Assembly: GCF_001187505.1 (NCBI RefSeq)
Contig: NZ_CP012150.1
Location: 1,984,001-2,048,000, forward strand
Source: Mycolicibacterium goodii
GTDB taxonomy: Bacteria; Actinomycetota; Actinomycetes; Mycobacteriales; Mycobacteriaceae
Direction of reading: 5' to 3'
Length of the DNA stretch: 64,000 nt
A program made the translations under genes and the position numbers. Positions 45,722 through 54,960 of the stretch are shown here, piece after piece. The notes below the pieces were generated by a model that saw nothing but the letters and a program-made list of their open reading frames with translations, was not told the DNA's origin and did not search any database. Position 1 is the stretch's first letter. Every line of letters starts with the position of its first letter.

Positions 45722-45801
45722 GCTGCGGGGGCCCGCCGTCGGGCGAATGGCCGGTCGCCGCGATGTGGGGAGGGTTCGCGGCGACCGGCCGGCACAACAG
45801 G

Positions 45802-46545
45802 TCAGACGGACTGACCCTCGAAGAGCGAAGAGCTTTGGGCCGCCTGGATGTACGGATCCGCACCGACGAGCGCGGCGATCTCGATCGCGGTGACGATCTG
45901 TTCGGGCGTGGCGCCGGCATCGAGAGCCCTACGTGCATGTATCTCCACACCCGGTGCATACATGTGCGTCGGGATGCAGTCGATCGCGATGTAGATCAAC
46001 TCGCGTAGCTTCTCGTCGAGCGCGCCTTCGTCGGTGGCCGCGGCCGAGAATGCGGTGTAGGCCTCGAACATCTCGGGAGCCAGCGTGAGCACGTCGTTCC
46101 AACTGTCGTGCCAATAGCCGCGCCGGCGTTCGAACTCGTCCTTCAGCCGTTGCCGGTGAGCGTCGAGGTCAGCAGTTGGTGCGAGCCCGCGTTCCCGTAG
46201 CACCTTCATCAACGCGGGCAACCCCGAGGTCATCGCGTGGATGCTCATGATGCTGACCATCTGCAGGACGTCGCGGACCTGATCGGGCGTGGCGCCCGCG
46301 CGCAGTGCCCGCCGTACGTGGGCGTCCAGGCGGGTCCAGTTGGTGTTGGCCACGTTGCCGACGACAGCCACGCCGATGAGGGCCCGTTCCACGTCGCCGA
46401 GCGCATCGCGGTCGGCCGGCACGGAAACCATCGCCGCCAGGCGCTCGAAGAACAGTGGCCGGGATCGGCGGTCCTGCTCCAAACCGTCGGTCCAGCCGCC
46501 GATGTGGTCGGTGAGGCGGTTCATCTGGGTGTTCGTTGCGTTCAT
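45802..46545 (-). CDS. Double carboxymuconolactone-decarboxylase-domain protein
   Basis: A 247-residue protein with two CMD/AhpD-like domains. The first contains ERALIGVAVVGNVANTNWTRLDAHVRRALRAGATPDQVRDVLQM, the second ELIYIAIDCIPTHMYAPGVEIHARRALDAGATPEQI. The usual AhpD CxxC is absent: the second domain has only the single Cys in DCIPTH, and the His positions are kept. ATG 46545 is 10 bp after the aldehyde dehydrogenase stop. It is the last gene of the CaiB-SDR-ALDH-CMD series. It could be a decarboxylase or an isomerase-like enzyme; the role is unknown. Confidence 0.83.
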   Translation of the reverse strand: MNATNTQMNRLTDHIGGWTDGLEQDRRSRPLFFERLAAMVSVPADRDALGDVERALIGVAVVGNVANTNWTRLDAHVRRALRAGATPDQVRDVLQMVSIMSIHAMTSGLPALMKVLRERGLAPTADLDAHRQRLKDEFERRRGYWHDSWNDVLTLAPEMFEAYTAFSAAATDEGALDEKLRELIYIAIDCIPTHMYAPGVEIHARRALDAGATPEQIVTAIEIAALVGADPYIQAAQSSSLFEGQSV

Positions 46546-46555
46546 CGGATCGGCC

Positions 46556-47995
46556 TCAGAGCTGGATGCTGACGGTCTTGGTCTGCAGGTAGTGATAGAC
46601 CGCGTCCGGGCCCTTCTCACGGCCGAAACCACTGGATTTGTAGCCGCCGAACGGGGTGCGGATGCCACCGGCGAAATAGTTGTTGATCGAGACCTGTCCC
46701 GCCTCGATCTGACCCGCGACCCGGTGTGCGCGGGACAGGTCCCTGGTCCACAACCCTGCGGTGAGGCCGTAGGGGGTGTCGTTGGCGATCGCCACCGCTT
46801 CGTCATCGCTGTCGAAAGGAATGACCGAAAGCACCGGCCCGAAGATCTCCTCCTGGGCGATGCGCATGTCGTTGCTCACGTTCACGAAGATCGTCGGTTC
46901 GATGAAGCGGCCGTCCTCCAGCCCGTCGACCTGGGCGGGGCCACCGCCCACGACGGCATGGGCGCCCTCCGCGCGACCGATGTCCAGATATCCCAGGATC
47001 TTTCGGAACTGCTGCTCGGTGGTGATCGGGCCCATGCCCGGGTTGTCGATCCCGCGGCCCAGCGTGACGGCCCGGTTGCCCTCGGCGAGGCGGTCGACGA
47101 ACTCGTCGTGCACACTGCGGTGCACCAGCAGGCGGCTTCCCGCCATGCAGACCTGCCCGGCGTTGAAGTTGATCGCGGTGAGGGAGCCCGCGGCGGCTGC
47201 GTCCAGATCGGCGTCGGCGAACACGATGTTGGGCGATTTCCCGCCGAGTTCGAGGGTCACCGGGCTGAGGTGATCGGCGGAGGCGCGCAGAACCGACTGC
47301 CCGGTGGGCACCGATCCGGTGAAGGCGATACGGCGAACCTTGGGATGCTGGACCAGTGCCGCACCGGCCTCGGCGCCGAGGCCGGTGACCACGTTGATGA
47401 CGCCCGCGGGCACACCGGCTTCGACTGCCAGCCGGGCGAACTCGACAACGGCCATGGACGTGTCCTCGGCCGGCTTGACGACGGCGACGTTGCCGCCCGC
47501 GATGGCGGGCGCCACGCCGCGGGCGGTCTGCTGCAGCGCGGCGTTCCAGGGCACGATGTGTGCGGTCACTCCGAAGGGTTCCACGCGTGTGTACGAGTGG
47601 AATTCGGGTCCGAGTGGAACCGTTTCCCCGTGGATCTTGTCGGCGATGCCTCCGTAGTACTCGTAGTAGCCGGCGGTGAGCCGGACATCGGCCTCCGCTT
47701 CACGCAACGGCTTGCCGTTGTCGACCGACTCCAGGTACGCGAGCAGGTCGAGGTTGTCCAGGATGGTGTCGGCAAGGCGGCGCATGGCGCGGCCACGTTC
47801 GGCACCGTCGGCGTCACGCCAGGCGGGCAGGGCCAGTTCGGCGTTGGTCACCGCCTCGTCGACGATGTCGGCTCCCGCGCGCTGGATGAGTGCCAGCGGT
47901 TTGCCCGTCGCGGGGTCGATGCTCTCCATGGTGTCGGTTCTCGCGGCGGGCAGTTCCTTGCCGCCGATGAAGGATCCGTAGTACTCGCGGTGCAT
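46556..47995 (-). CDS. NAD(P)-dependent aldehyde dehydrogenase
   Basis: A 479-residue ALDH with the catalytic Glu in LELGGKSPN, the nucleophile Cys in FNAGQVCMAGSR, and NAD-binding FTGSVPTGQ. The length and domain order are normal. It resembles betaine/aromatic-aldehyde type ALDHs. ATG 47995 lies 39 bp after the SDR gene. Within this operon it would oxidise an aldehyde made by the SDR or by aldol cleavage. Confidence 0.92.
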   Translation of the reverse strand: MHREYYGSFIGGKELPAARTDTMESIDPATGKPLALIQRAGADIVDEAVTNAELALPAWRDADGAERGRAMRRLADTILDNLDLLAYLESVDNGKPLREAEADVRLTAGYYEYYGGIADKIHGETVPLGPEFHSYTRVEPFGVTAHIVPWNAALQQTARGVAPAIAGGNVAVVKPAEDTSMAVVEFARLAVEAGVPAGVINVVTGLGAEAGAALVQHPKVRRIAFTGSVPTGQSVLRASADHLSPVTLELGGKSPNIVFADADLDAAAAGSLTAINFNAGQVCMAGSRLLVHRSVHDEFVDRLAEGNRAVTLGRGIDNPGMGPITTEQQFRKILGYLDIGRAEGAHAVVGGGPAQVDGLEDGRFIEPTIFVNVSNDMRIAQEEIFGPVLSVIPFDSDDEAVAIANDTPYGLTAGLWTRDLSRAHRVAGQIEAGQVSINNYFAGGIRTPFGGYKSSGFGREKGPDAVYHYLQTKTVSIQL

Positions 47996-48034
47996 GAGTC
48001 TGCTTTCGGATAGAAGTGTTGGGGGACAGGGGTT

Positions 48035-48799
48035 TCAGGATCGTGCGGAGATGCCGCCGTCGACGGGGACGGTGATGCCGGTGATGAACTCGGAGTCGTC
48101 GCCGGCGAGGAACAATGCGGCTTTGGCGATGTCCTCGGGCCGGGCGAGTCGGCCGAGTGGCACTCCGGCACGCTGGCCGGCGATCGTCGCCTCGATGTCG
48201 TCCTGCTTGGCCATGAATGTCCTCAGCATCGGGGTTTCGGTCGATACCGGCGCCACGGTGTTCACCCGCACATCCGGGGCGAATTCGACGGCCAGCGCCC
48301 GGGTCAGTTGGATGGCGGCACCCTTGGAGGCGGAGTAGGCACTGTTGTTCGGGCGCGCGCGGAACCCCGAAAGCGATGAGGTGATGATGAAGGACGCGAC
48401 GGGCCGTTTACGCAGCTGCGGCATGGCGGCCCGGGCGCCGAGCCAGGGACCCTTGGCGTTGACCGCCATCAGGGTGTCGAAGAATTCGATGGACTGTTCG
48501 GAAACCGGGCTCATCGGGGCGGCCACACCGGCATTCGCCCAGAAGATGTCGATCCCGCCGAAGGTGTCGACCGCTGCGGAGACGATCGCCTCGTTGCCCT
48601 CCAGGGTGGCGACGTCCGCCGAGACGGCAACCGCCTCACCTCCGCTGCCGGACACCTCTGCCGCGACCTCTTTCGCCGCGACCTCGTCCAGATCGGCCAC
48701 GACGACCCTGGCGCCTTCCTTCGCGAAGAGGATGGCGCCGGCGCGTCCCATTCCGGAGCCGCCGCCGGTGACGACGGCGATCTTGTTCTCGAGCTTCAT
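48035..48799 (-). CDS. Short-chain dehydrogenase/reductase
   Basis: A 254-residue classical SDR: TGGGSGMGRAG cofactor site, NAG in IFWANAGV, Ser in IITSSLSG, and YSASK (Tyr/Lys). It is NAD(P)-dependent. An AAAGGAGAG site precedes ATG 48799. It is in series with CaiB and ALDH genes. Confidence 0.92.
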   Translation of the reverse strand: MKLENKIAVVTGGGSGMGRAGAILFAKEGARVVVADLDEVAAKEVAAEVSGSGGEAVAVSADVATLEGNEAIVSAAVDTFGGIDIFWANAGVAAPMSPVSEQSIEFFDTLMAVNAKGPWLGARAAMPQLRKRPVASFIITSSLSGFRARPNNSAYSASKGAAIQLTRALAVEFAPDVRVNTVAPVSTETPMLRTFMAKQDDIEATIAGQRAGVPLGRLARPEDIAKAALFLAGDDSEFITGITVPVDGGISARS

Positions 48800-48822
48800 A
48801 TTTCTCTCCTTTGGTGGTTGAA

Positions 48823-50103
48823 CTATTTCGCTGTTGGAGCATCGGACAATTGAGAAAGACTGCGCCCCAGACTGTCCGGTGTATCGATCACGCCCGACTC
48901 GATGAGGTGCCGGACTTCTTCGGCATCGAGACCGAGGAGGTCACGTAGCACCGCCTCGCTGTCCTGACCGAGCCGGGGTGGGTACCGGCGAGCGTGAGGT
49001 TGCCCGCCGGCGAATCGGATCGGTGTGGCTATCGACCGGATGGTGTGGCCGGTGGTGTCATCGCTCAGATCGAGAACCATTTGCCTGCCCGCCTTTTCGG
49101 CCAGGTCCAGTGCGGCGCCGACATCGAGGACCTGGGCCGCCGGGACGTTGGCCTCGATCAACAGGTCCACCCACTCGTCGGCCGGCCGCTGTGTGAACGC
49201 TTCTTCCAACGCCGTCCACAACTGTGTCTTGTTCCGCAGGCGCGCGGCCTGGTCGCAGAACCGAACGTCATCGAGCATCCAGTCCAGACCGGTGATCCTG
49301 GCCAACCGTTCCCACATCGGCTGGGTGTTGGCCGTGACCACGAACTCACGGCCGTCGCCACCGGTGAACGCCCGATAGGTGGGGATGGAATCGTGGCCCG
49401 CCCCTTGCGGAGCCGGGGATCTGCCGCTCAGCAGCGTGTAGACGGCTTGATAGGACAGCTGGCTGAGCTGCGCGTCGAGCATCGACACATCGACGATCTC
49501 GCCGCGTCCGGTTGCCGCACGCGCCACGAGTGCGGCCAGGACACCGATCACCGCGTACATACCGGCGACGACGTCCCCGGCCGGAACGCCGAGCCTGGTG
49601 GCAGGAGCGCCGGGGTGGCCGGTGAGGCTCATGACGCCGCTCATGGCCTGGACGATCATGTCGTACGCCGGTCGTTCGCGCAGCGGGCCGGCCTGCCCGA
49701 AGCCGCTGATCGAAGCCCAGATCAGGCCGGGGTTCTCCCGGGCCAGGTCGTGGTGGTGCAGACCGAGTCGCGCGCATACACCGGGGCGGAAATTCTCCAG
49801 CAGCACATCACATTTCGCGGCGAGGCGGGCCACGGTTTCCACGCCCTCACGGCGTTTGAGGTCCACCACGATGCTGCGCTTGTTGCGGTTGTTGGCCAGG
49901 TAGTAGGCGCTGTCGTCGCCGACGAAGTACGGGGGAATCGATCGGCTCGAGTCGCCCGCGGGTGACTCGACCTTGATCACGTCGGCGCCGAGGTCACCGA
50001 GCAGCTGAGTCGCCGAAGGTCCGGACAGAAACGTGGTCAGGTCGAGCACCCGGATACCGCTGAGGGGACCAGGTCGGGATGGATGGGGGTGAATTTCCGG
50101 CAT
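48823..50103 (-). CDS. CaiB/BaiF CoA-transferase
   Basis: A 426-residue family III CoA-transferase. The N-terminal LSGIRVLDLTTFLSGPSATQLLGDLGADVIKVE is diagnostic, and the catalytic Asp is in PAYDMIVQAMSGVMSLTG. It moves CoA between acyl groups, here probably activating the pathway's acid. ATG 50103 follows AAAGGA. The promoter region contains GTGTCGACAC (50121-50130). Confidence 0.92.
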   Translation of the reverse strand: MPEIHPHPSRPGPLSGIRVLDLTTFLSGPSATQLLGDLGADVIKVESPAGDSSRSIPPYFVGDDSAYYLANNRNKRSIVVDLKRREGVETVARLAAKCDVLLENFRPGVCARLGLHHHDLARENPGLIWASISGFGQAGPLRERPAYDMIVQAMSGVMSLTGHPGAPATRLGVPAGDVVAGMYAVIGVLAALVARAATGRGEIVDVSMLDAQLSQLSYQAVYTLLSGRSPAPQGAGHDSIPTYRAFTGGDGREFVVTANTQPMWERLARITGLDWMLDDVRFCDQAARLRNKTQLWTALEEAFTQRPADEWVDLLIEANVPAAQVLDVGAALDLAEKAGRQMVLDLSDDTTGHTIRSIATPIRFAGGQPHARRYPPRLGQDSEAVLRDLLGLDAEEVRHLIESGVIDTPDSLGRSLSQLSDAPTAK

Positions 50104-50117
50104 TGCGATCCTTTCAC

Positions 50118-50208
50118 CAAGTGTCGACACTATGACATCGCGTCGTCGTGAAACGCAAGGATCAATCGCGGCGCAAAGATCGACAACACCATAAGTGGCG
50201 ACACTTTA
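50118..50208. promoter_or_regulatory. Two GTGTCGACAC-type operators between CaiB and GntR genes
   Basis: AAGTGTCGACACTAT is at 50119-50133 with a perfect 10-bp palindrome at 50121-50130. A second copy, AAGTGGCGACACTTT, is at 50193-50207. Both lie in the divergent gap. Two more copies occur after the GntR gene. Together they look like the binding sites of that regulator. Confidence 0.65.
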
Positions 50209-50306
50209 TGCTGGTGAGCGTGACCGGACCTGCCGAAGGATCGACCCGGAATTATCCGGCGACGGATGTATCCGGCGAAGGATGGCTGCACCGCTACGGT
50301 GAAGCC

Positions 50307-51071
50307 ATGACCTCGGCCGATCTTGTCGACCCCTTCTCCACCGGCTCGACTTCAGACGTCGTCAACGACCTGCTCACGCGTCTCCTGGGCGTCGAGGGCC
50401 GCGAGGATTCGTTGGTCGGCAAGATCGCGGTCGAGATCGCGCTTGACATCATCGAGGAGCGGGTCAGCCCGGGGGCCGACCTCAACTCGTTCGAACTCGC
50501 CAAGCGCTTCGGCACCAGTCGCACGCCCGTCCGTGAGGCGCTGATGCTGCTCGAGAAGCAGGGCATGGTGGAGGTCCCACCTCGTCGGCGTCCTCGCGCG
50601 ACCACCTTCTCGCCGGACACCGTGAGCGAAATCTACGAACTGCGCGGCGAGCTCTACGCATTGGTGGCCCAGCACATCGTCGCCCACGCCGGCGACGCGG
50701 AGTTGGAGCGACTCGATCAGCGGTTGGAAGCGATGAGGCACGCCGGTCGCCGCGGTGATCATGATGGCTACTTCTGGCAGATAGTCCTGTTCCAGGAGCA
50801 GTGCTGCGTGACGGCGGCGAACGACACGTTGAAACGGACCATCGACACGCTGGGGCTGAGGGTTCTGCACCTGCGACACCTGGGCATGGATCGCGGTTGG
50901 CAGATCGAGCGGTCGCTCGCCGACCATGAGCGCCTGGTGCAGGCGTTTCACGAGCGCGACGCCGGATTGGCCGCTGCCCTCAACCGGACGATGGCGAGGA
51001 ACGCGCTCGCCGGGCTGATGGCGCTCTTCGCGGACGGGCGGTTCGTGCGGCGCCCCGGCGAGCACGACTAA
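50307..51071 (+). CDS. GntR-family regulator of the catabolic island
   Basis: A 254-residue FadR/VanR-type GntR regulator. HTH: LNSFELAKRFGTSRTPVREALMLLEKQGMVEVPPRRRP. FCD domain: IYELRGELYALVAQHIVAHAG, with ligand/metal residues about FLFQ and LADHERLVQAFHERD. ATG 50307 is preferred; 50148 is an antisense-looking extension. Operator-like palindromes lie both upstream and downstream of it, so it likely autoregulates and controls both arms of the island. Confidence 0.87.
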   Translation: MTSADLVDPFSTGSTSDVVNDLLTRLLGVEGREDSLVGKIAVEIALDIIEERVSPGADLNSFELAKRFGTSRTPVREALMLLEKQGMVEVPPRRRPRATTFSPDTVSEIYELRGELYALVAQHIVAHAGDAELERLDQRLEAMRHAGRRGDHDGYFWQIVLFQEQCCVTAANDTLKRTIDTLGLRVLHLRHLGMDRGWQIERSLADHERLVQAFHERDAGLAAALNRTMARNALAGLMALFADGRFVRRPGEHD

Positions 51072-51147
51072 CTGTCGACACTTTGACGCAATTTCTGGAT
51101 CGACTCTTGCGTCACCCCGCATCGATGCGGAATAGTGTCGACAGTAC
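51070..51147. promoter_or_regulatory. Two GTGTCGACAC-type operators before the MFS gene
   Basis: AACTGTCGACACTTTGA (51070-51086) overlaps the GntR stop, and AATAGTGTCGACAGTAC lies at 51131-51147. They share TGTCGACA with the two sites upstream of the GntR gene. They are placed to control the MFS-SDR-thiolase-DUF35 arm. Confidence 0.65.
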
Positions 51148-51265
51148 GCGAGACGTGACGCCGGTCACGGTCGCGGAACCCCATCCTTCGATCAGAGCGG
51201 TCAGCACGCCGATCACAGACAAAGTGGCCGCGGTGGACCGACATTCAGACAACAGTGGAGTGAGC

Positions 51266-52606
51266 ATGGTCAGTGCCCCCAATACCTCCGACCGAGCCGA
51301 CGCCTCGGTTCTGTCGACTTTCGGTGCCCGACGCCGATCGCTGGTGGCTGCCGGCGTAGGCAACGCGCTGGAGTGGTTCGACTGGAACCTGTACGGGATC
51401 TTCTCGGTCTATCTGGCGGCCAATGCCTTCGACTCCGCCGACCCCACCTCGGGTCTGTTGGCGACGCTGGCCGTCTTCGCGGTGGGGTTCGTCGCCCGGC
51501 CGATCGGTGGTCTCATCTTCGGGAGATTGTCAGACCGGTTGGGTCGCAAGACAATTCTGGTCGTCACGATGTGCCTGCTGGCCGGGTCCAGCGTCGCCAT
51601 GGCCGTCATGCCGACCTACACCCATGTCGGGGTCATCGCTTCGGCTTACCTGCTGGCCGCCCGGCTGGTGCAGGGCCTCGCTCACGGCGGTGAGGCCGGC
51701 GTCGCCTACACCTACGCAGCCGAACTCGCACCGCCGAAACGGCGTGGATTATGGGCCTGCGTACCGTTTGTGTCCTCGACGATCGGTCTGATGACCGCCA
51801 CCGCTACCGCCGCCATCTTGAGCGCGTTGCTGTCCGAAGCGGATATGACCTCGTTCGGATGGCGAATCGGGTTCGCCTTCGGCGGCGTGCTCGGCCTCTT
51901 CGCGCTCTGGTTGCGTCGTTCGGCGGTGGAAACCGAGGTGTTCGTCGAAGCGGTCGAGGAATCCGATGACCGAATCGAACAGAAACTCACACCGCGGCAG
52001 TGGATTTCCACGACCGTGCGGATCGTCACGGTCTCGGTGGGCGTGAACATCTCGTTCTATGCGTGGATTTCCTTCGCGCCTGCCAACGCCATCGCCCAGC
52101 ACGGCATGAACGAGACCGCGGCGTTCACCGTGAGCCTGATCTCGCAGGGCCTGATCGTCGTACTCCTGCCGTTCATGGGGCTGCTGTCGGACAAGATCGG
52201 GCGGAAACCGATGGTGTTCGCACAGGGCGTGCTCATGATCGCCTTGGCCTTCCCGATCGCGAACATGGTGACCGACGCGCCATGGACCTTGTTCGTCGCG
52301 AGCCTGCTGGGGCAGATCGTCTGGGCCTGCGTGGGTGCCATGTACTCGGCGGTGGTGGCAGAACAGGCGCCCACTGCCGTGCGTGCCACGATCGTCGGCT
52401 TCGTGGTGTCACTGTCCGTGGCGATCTTCGGTGGAACCGCACCGTATCTCAACACCTGGTTCACCTCGATCGACCTCGGCTGGGTGTTCAACGCGTGGAT
52501 CATGCTGCTGGGTGTGCTGGTGATCATCGGTTCGATCATCATCAAGGAGACCAAGGGCATCGACCTTCGCGAACTCGACGCTCAGTTCACCCAGGCCAAC
52601 CGGTGA
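51266..52606 (+). CDS. MFS metabolite:H+ symporter
   Basis: A 446-residue MHS-family transporter: GVGNALEWFDWNLYGIFSVYLAANAF, A-motif GRLSDRLGRKTILV, and 12 predicted helices. ATG 51266 follows GGAG. It probably imports the acid degraded by this island. The stop overlaps the SDR start (GTGA). Confidence 0.9.
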   Translation: MVSAPNTSDRADASVLSTFGARRRSLVAAGVGNALEWFDWNLYGIFSVYLAANAFDSADPTSGLLATLAVFAVGFVARPIGGLIFGRLSDRLGRKTILVVTMCLLAGSSVAMAVMPTYTHVGVIASAYLLAARLVQGLAHGGEAGVAYTYAAELAPPKRRGLWACVPFVSSTIGLMTATATAAILSALLSEADMTSFGWRIGFAFGGVLGLFALWLRRSAVETEVFVEAVEESDDRIEQKLTPRQWISTTVRIVTVSVGVNISFYAWISFAPANAIAQHGMNETAAFTVSLISQGLIVVLLPFMGLLSDKIGRKPMVFAQGVLMIALAFPIANMVTDAPWTLFVASLLGQIVWACVGAMYSAVVAEQAPTAVRATIVGFVVSLSVAIFGGTAPYLNTWFTSIDLGWVFNAWIMLLGVLVIIGSIIIKETKGIDLRELDAQFTQANR

Positions 52607-53424
52607 CGGGGACAGACGAAGCCGGGCAGCTGTTCGCGGGCCGACTGGCGATCGTCACAGGAGCGGCCCGGGGTATCGGCCGTGCGATCGCCGAAGGATT
52701 TGCCCGCCGAGGTGCCACGGTCGTCGTGGCCGACCTGGACGGCCGGGCCGCCGCGCAGACAGCGGCGCAGTTGGCCGACGGGGGAGCCGCGGCGCACGGC
52801 TACGGCGTCGACGTCACCGACGCCGGCCAGGTTGCCGGTCTTGTTGAATTCGCCTGGGAAACAACAGGATCAGTCGACATCCTGGTAAACAATGCGGCGA
52901 CCACCACGACCGAGCTCATCGAGGACACCGATGAAACCGACTGGCGCAGAGTCATCGACGTCAACCTGACCGGACCGTTTCTCTGTGCCAGAACGGTGCT
53001 GCCGCACATGCGTCGGCAGCGCTACGGCAAGATCGTCAACATCGCCTCGGTCGCCGCGAAGCGAATCAGCTTCAACTCCGGCGCGAGTTACACCGCAAGC
53101 AAAGCCGGACTGGTCGGGTTCACCCGCCACCTGGCCTACGAGGCCGCGCCGGACGGCATCAATGTCAACGCCGTATGCCCGGGCCCGGTCATGACTCCCA
53201 TGATGGAAAACGTCTCCAGCGCTGAGGTTTTGGCGCAGAGGACACAACAGATCCCGGCGGGCCGGATCTCCGACCCCGACGACCAGGCGGCCGTCGTGCT
53301 GTACCTCGCCTCCGACGCCGCGGCGATGGTGCACGGCCAGGCGATCGACGTCGACGGCGGTGCCCTGCTGGGGTGGACCGACACCGAGAGTTACTTCGCC
53401 CGGCGTAGGAGGCGCTTGGAATGA
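52603..53424 (+). CDS. Short-chain dehydrogenase/reductase
   Basis: A 273-residue classical SDR: TGAARGIGRA, DILVNNAA, IASVAAKR, and YTASK (Tyr/Lys). The GTG start overlaps the MFS TGA; its own stop overlaps the thiolase-like start (ATGA). It is a second SDR of the island, probably for a hydroxyacyl-CoA or related intermediate. Confidence 0.91.
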   Translation: MTGTDEAGQLFAGRLAIVTGAARGIGRAIAEGFARRGATVVVADLDGRAAAQTAAQLADGGAAAHGYGVDVTDAGQVAGLVEFAWETTGSVDILVNNAATTTTELIEDTDETDWRRVIDVNLTGPFLCARTVLPHMRRQRYGKIVNIASVAAKRISFNSGASYTASKAGLVGFTRHLAYEAAPDGINVNAVCPGPVMTPMMENVSSAEVLAQRTQQIPAGRISDPDDQAAVVLYLASDAAAMVHGQAIDVDGGALLGWTDTESYFARRRRRLE

Positions 53425-54554
53425 GTGTGGCCATGACCACGGCCGTCGTCGGCGTCGGCTCGACCCGCCAAGGTGAGCTACCCGGGCGCACCGCCAATGA
53501 CATCGCTGCCGAGGCGATACAACTGGCGTTGGATGACGCCGGTATCGACAAAGCCGAAGTGGACGGGCTCATCACCTGTCGGAACCTGACCACGCGGTCG
53601 TGCATCGACGAACAAGTCGGCCAACTGCTGGGGATGAACCCCGGGTACAGCGCCACCCTCGACTACGGGACCGGTAATTTCTCCCTGCATCTCGGTGTCA
53701 TGGCCATCACCGCGGGCCTGGCCAACACCGTCGTCCTGGCCTACGGCACCAACCAACGGTCACAGCGCATCAATTTCGGGACCACGGTCGGCGGCGGCGC
53801 CGAATTCGCCGCCGCCGCAGGCCTGGTGCACGTGGCCGGCCCGGCCGCCATGGCGTTCCGGCGCCATCAACACCGCTATGGGACGACGGAGGAGCAGCTC
53901 GGCTGGATCTCGGTGGCGCAGCGCGAATGGGCCCGGCTCAATCCGCTGAGCATCTTCCGGGATCCGCTGTCGATCGAGGACTATCTGGCCGCGCCCTACA
54001 TCGCCGAACCCCTGCGCCGTCCCGATCTGACCATGGTGTCCGACGGTGGAGCAGCACTTGTCCTCACCACGGCCGAGCGGGCCGGTGACTGTCCGAAACG
54101 GCCGGTGTTCGTGGCCGGGATGGCGGAGCGGACGGCGCTGCGCGGATATCAGAATCCCGACAACCTGATGCGGCCATGGCTGGCCGACACTGCGCGCGAC
54201 CTCTGGAACAACACCGGAGTCGGGCCGCAGGACATCGATGCGCTGTATCTGCAGGACGCCACCTCGGTATGGGTGCTTCAGATGCTCGAGGCGTACGGGT
54301 TCTGCGGCCCCGGCGAAGCCGGGGCGTTCCTGCAGGAAGGCCACACCCGCCCAGGGGGACGGCTGCCGGTCAACACCAACGGCGGGCAACTCTCGGAGAG
54401 CTACATGTGGGGCTGGTTGCACCTGTGTGAGGCCGTGCGCCAACTGCGCGGAGAGTGCGGTGACCGACAGATACCCGACCCGACCTATGCGCTCGATTGC
54501 TCATCGCACGACTTTCTCAAGGCCGCGGCAACACTGCTGGCGGTGACCGCGTGA
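53421..54554 (+). CDS. Thiolase-like protein (SCP2/lipid-transfer type)
   Basis: A 377-residue thiolase-superfamily protein with EAIQLALDDAGIDKAEVDGLITC, VLAYGTNQRSQRINFG, and the C-terminal NTNGGQLSESYMWGWLHLCEAVRQLRG. I see the GGQLS and SSHDF segments typical of the Ltp2/SCP2-thiolase branch. Such proteins, paired with a DUF35 subunit, are known to act as aldolases on acyl-CoA side chains (as in actinobacterial steroid degradation). Its neighbour is a DUF35 protein, so this would be a CoA-ester aldolase or thiolase. Confidence 0.85.
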   Translation: MSVAMTTAVVGVGSTRQGELPGRTANDIAAEAIQLALDDAGIDKAEVDGLITCRNLTTRSCIDEQVGQLLGMNPGYSATLDYGTGNFSLHLGVMAITAGLANTVVLAYGTNQRSQRINFGTTVGGGAEFAAAAGLVHVAGPAAMAFRRHQHRYGTTEEQLGWISVAQREWARLNPLSIFRDPLSIEDYLAAPYIAEPLRRPDLTMVSDGGAALVLTTAERAGDCPKRPVFVAGMAERTALRGYQNPDNLMRPWLADTARDLWNNTGVGPQDIDALYLQDATSVWVLQMLEAYGFCGPGEAGAFLQEGHTRPGGRLPVNTNGGQLSESYMWGWLHLCEAVRQLRGECGDRQIPDPTYALDCSSHDFLKAAATLLAVTA

Positions 54555-54955
54555 CCGGCTACATCATCCCGCCCCCCGGCGACCCCGCAGATCAGCACTT
54601 CTGGGATGCGCTCAGACGAAAGTGCTTGCAGCTGCAACACTGCGAGAAGTGTGACTACGTACGCTTCCCGGCGAGTGAACGGTGTCCGGAGTGCTGGGAA
54701 CCCGGGGGCAGGTGGCGAGCCGTCGAGCCGTCCGGGACGGTGTGGAGCCATACGACCTACCACCGACCGCTGCACCCCGATCTGCGCCACGCAGTGCCCT
54801 ACACCGTGGCGCTCGTCGAACTCGACTCGGGACCGGTGCTTCCCGGCCGAATCACGGGTGCCGCCGACGCGATCAGGATCGGTGCGCGGGTCGAGGGTCG
54901 GTTCACCGCCGTGACCGCGGAGTTCACCATGCTGGAATGGGCGCTGCGCGGGTAG
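54551..54955 (+). CDS. DUF35 OB-fold zinc-ribbon protein
   Basis: A 134-residue protein with a rubredoxin-like zinc ribbon (CEKCDYVRFPASERCPECW, four Cys) and an OB-fold (GTVWSHTTYHRPLHPDL ... YTVALVELDSGPVLPGR). GTG 54551 overlaps the thiolase-like stop (GTGA). DUF35 subunits stabilise or activate thiolase-like partners, so it is probably a component of the upstream enzyme. Confidence 0.9.
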   Translation: MTGYIIPPPGDPADQHFWDALRRKCLQLQHCEKCDYVRFPASERCPECWEPGGRWRAVEPSGTVWSHTTYHRPLHPDLRHAVPYTVALVELDSGPVLPGRITGAADAIRIGARVEGRFTAVTAEFTMLEWALRG

Positions 54956-54960
54956 TGGTG

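Noticed and set aside
45529..46008. Plus-strand open frame in the ABC-amidase to CMD gap
   Set aside because: Overlaps the CMD gene and the LacI relic in antisense; no domain.
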